From an uncultured Acidimicrobiaceae bacterium (GTDB taxonomy: Bacteria; Actinomycetota; Acidimicrobiia; Spongiisociales; UBA5794), in contig CAMYJM010000227.1 of the NCBI GenBank assembly GCA_947258635.1, forward strand, positions 745 through 5,865: a stretch of DNA of 5,121 bases, read 5' to 3'. A program made the translations under genes and the position numbers. The first letter of the stretch is position 1. Every line of letters begins with the position of its first letter. A model generated the notes under the pieces. It was not told the origin of the DNA. It did no database searches and saw only the letters and a list, made by a program, of their open reading frames with translations. Positions 4,555 through 5,121 of the stretch are shown piece by piece.

Positions 4555-5121
4555 CCCCGGATCCCGTTCCGGTCCCCAGCTCGGCGACGACCAGGTCCCG
4601 AAAGCCTGTGGACAGCGCCGCCGTGATCGGGCCCGGGTCGAAAGCGCGCGATCCGACCGCCGCCACGGAGAGGATCTCCTTGGTCGTGGACATGACGAAC
4701 GCCTCGTCCGCGGCGTGCAAGCGAACGGCTGGAAACCTGCCCTCCTTGACCACTATGCCCCGCACGGCGGCCACTTCGATCACGGCGTCGCGGGTAACCG
4801 ATCGCAGAATTCCCAGGTCGAGCGAGGGGGTCTCGACGACCCCATCGACCACCCAGGCAATCGACGCCATCGGGAGCTCCAGAACCGTGGTGGCCGCGTC
4901 CAGCAGGAGGGCATCGTCGAATCCCTCCCGCCGGGCGCGGAGGAGTGCGGCGGTATTGGGCGCGTACGACAGCGCCTTGACACCCACCAGCTCGCCTGCG
5001 GCACCCGCCGGGTGCCACGAAGCCGGCAGCTCGAGAAGCCGAATCGACTCGCCGGGCGGCCGTGCTTCATGGGCGAAGACGATCGTCGAGGATCCGACAC
5101 CGAGCTCATCGAGGTCCGTGC
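4547..5121 (-). CDS. class IV PLP-dependent aminotransferase / aminodeoxychorismate lyase family, C-terminal part (runs off right edge)
   Basis: The frame is open from the right edge to TGA at 4547-4549, giving about 191 residues, so the true start lies outside. Fold-type IV PLP enzymes include branched-chain aminotransferase (IlvE), D-amino-acid aminotransferase and 4-amino-4-deoxychorismate lyase (PabC). The diagnostic block VKALSYAPNTAALLRARR carries the PLP Lys (codon 4976-4978), in the place of the family's HKTLNYLP-type motif. EGFDDALLLD and then VLELPMASIAWV follow, with the conserved Glu of the usual EGPTSNIFW motif. GILRSVTRDAVIEVA and DEAFVMSTTKEILSVA complete the cofactor phosphate and substrate region. 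The usual Gly and Asn of the EG-x3-N motif are replaced here (ELPMASI), so it is a divergent member and specificity is not decidable. Its last codons overlap the 144-aa gene. Confidence 0.9.
   Translation of the reverse strand, partial: TDLDELGVGSSTIVFAHEARPPGESIRLLELPASWHPAGAAGELVGVKALSYAPNTAALLRARREGFDDALLLDAATTVLELPMASIAWVVDGVVETPSLDLGILRSVTRDAVIEVAAVRGIVVKEGRFPAVRLHAADEAFVMSTTKEILSVAAVGSRAFDPGPITAALSTGFRDLVVAELGTGTGSGVG

Noticed and set aside
3790..4626. Plus-strand ORF of 278 aa across the lipoprotein and hypothetical genes
   Set aside because: It runs antisense across two genes and their gap. The opposite strand encodes a proper lipoprotein signal peptide and an operon-like overlap, so this is a high-GC artefact.
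4209..5018. Minus-strand ORF of 269 aa in another frame over the aminotransferase
   Set aside because: The frame used for the aminotransferase has the PLP Lys, the Glu and the family motifs. The 269-aa frame is low-complexity Arg/Gly/Pro-rich.

Overview
The window is GC-rich and densely coded. It reads like the chromosome of a high-GC actinobacterium, possibly an uncultured Acidimicrobiia-like lineage. The grounds are GTG and TTG starts, TANNNT boxes placed 6 to 8 nt before start codons, and a lipoprotein with a Thr/Ser-rich linker. The taxonomic guess is an inference, and the sequence itself only shows high GC and this style of gene start.

Layout: 1-1803 is a minus-strand cluster read right to left: selD (selenide, water dikinase), a thioredoxin-like [2Fe-2S] ferredoxin protein, and the N-terminus of an alpha/beta hydrolase whose ATG overlaps the ferredoxin stop codon. 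Positions 1804-2099 are a divergent intergenic region that holds a perfect Shine-Dalgarno for selD and a candidate small two-hairpin RNA ending in a strong intrinsic terminator. mgtE (Mg2+ channel/transporter) runs rightward at 2100-3479. A 57-nt convergent gap containing nested inverted repeats separates it from a leftward block at 3537-5121. Read right to left, that block is a class IV PLP aminotransferase (its N-terminus lies off the window), an unrecognised 144-aa protein overlapping it by 8 nt, and a secreted lipoprotein.

The main result is that selD is itself a selenoprotein gene. Conventional ORF calling would start it at a TTG at 1731, giving 325 aa and losing the catalytic loop. Reading upstream from an ATG at 1803 with an ideal Shine-Dalgarno, the frame runs through one in-frame TGA (1768-1770) exactly where SelD carries its catalytic Cys/Sec, giving RLTEFSHGAG-U-ACKLGP and a 349-aa protein of normal family length. 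A stem-loop that fits the bacterial SECIS pattern starts 2 nt after the TGA. The organism therefore very probably decodes UGA as selenocysteine, although selA, selB and tRNA-Sec are not in this window.

SelD makes selenophosphate for Sec synthesis, and the encoded enzyme would use its own product in its active site. The sequence shows no direct functional link between selD and the ferredoxin or hydrolase genes beyond shared strand and close spacing. mgtE and the right-hand block look functionally independent.
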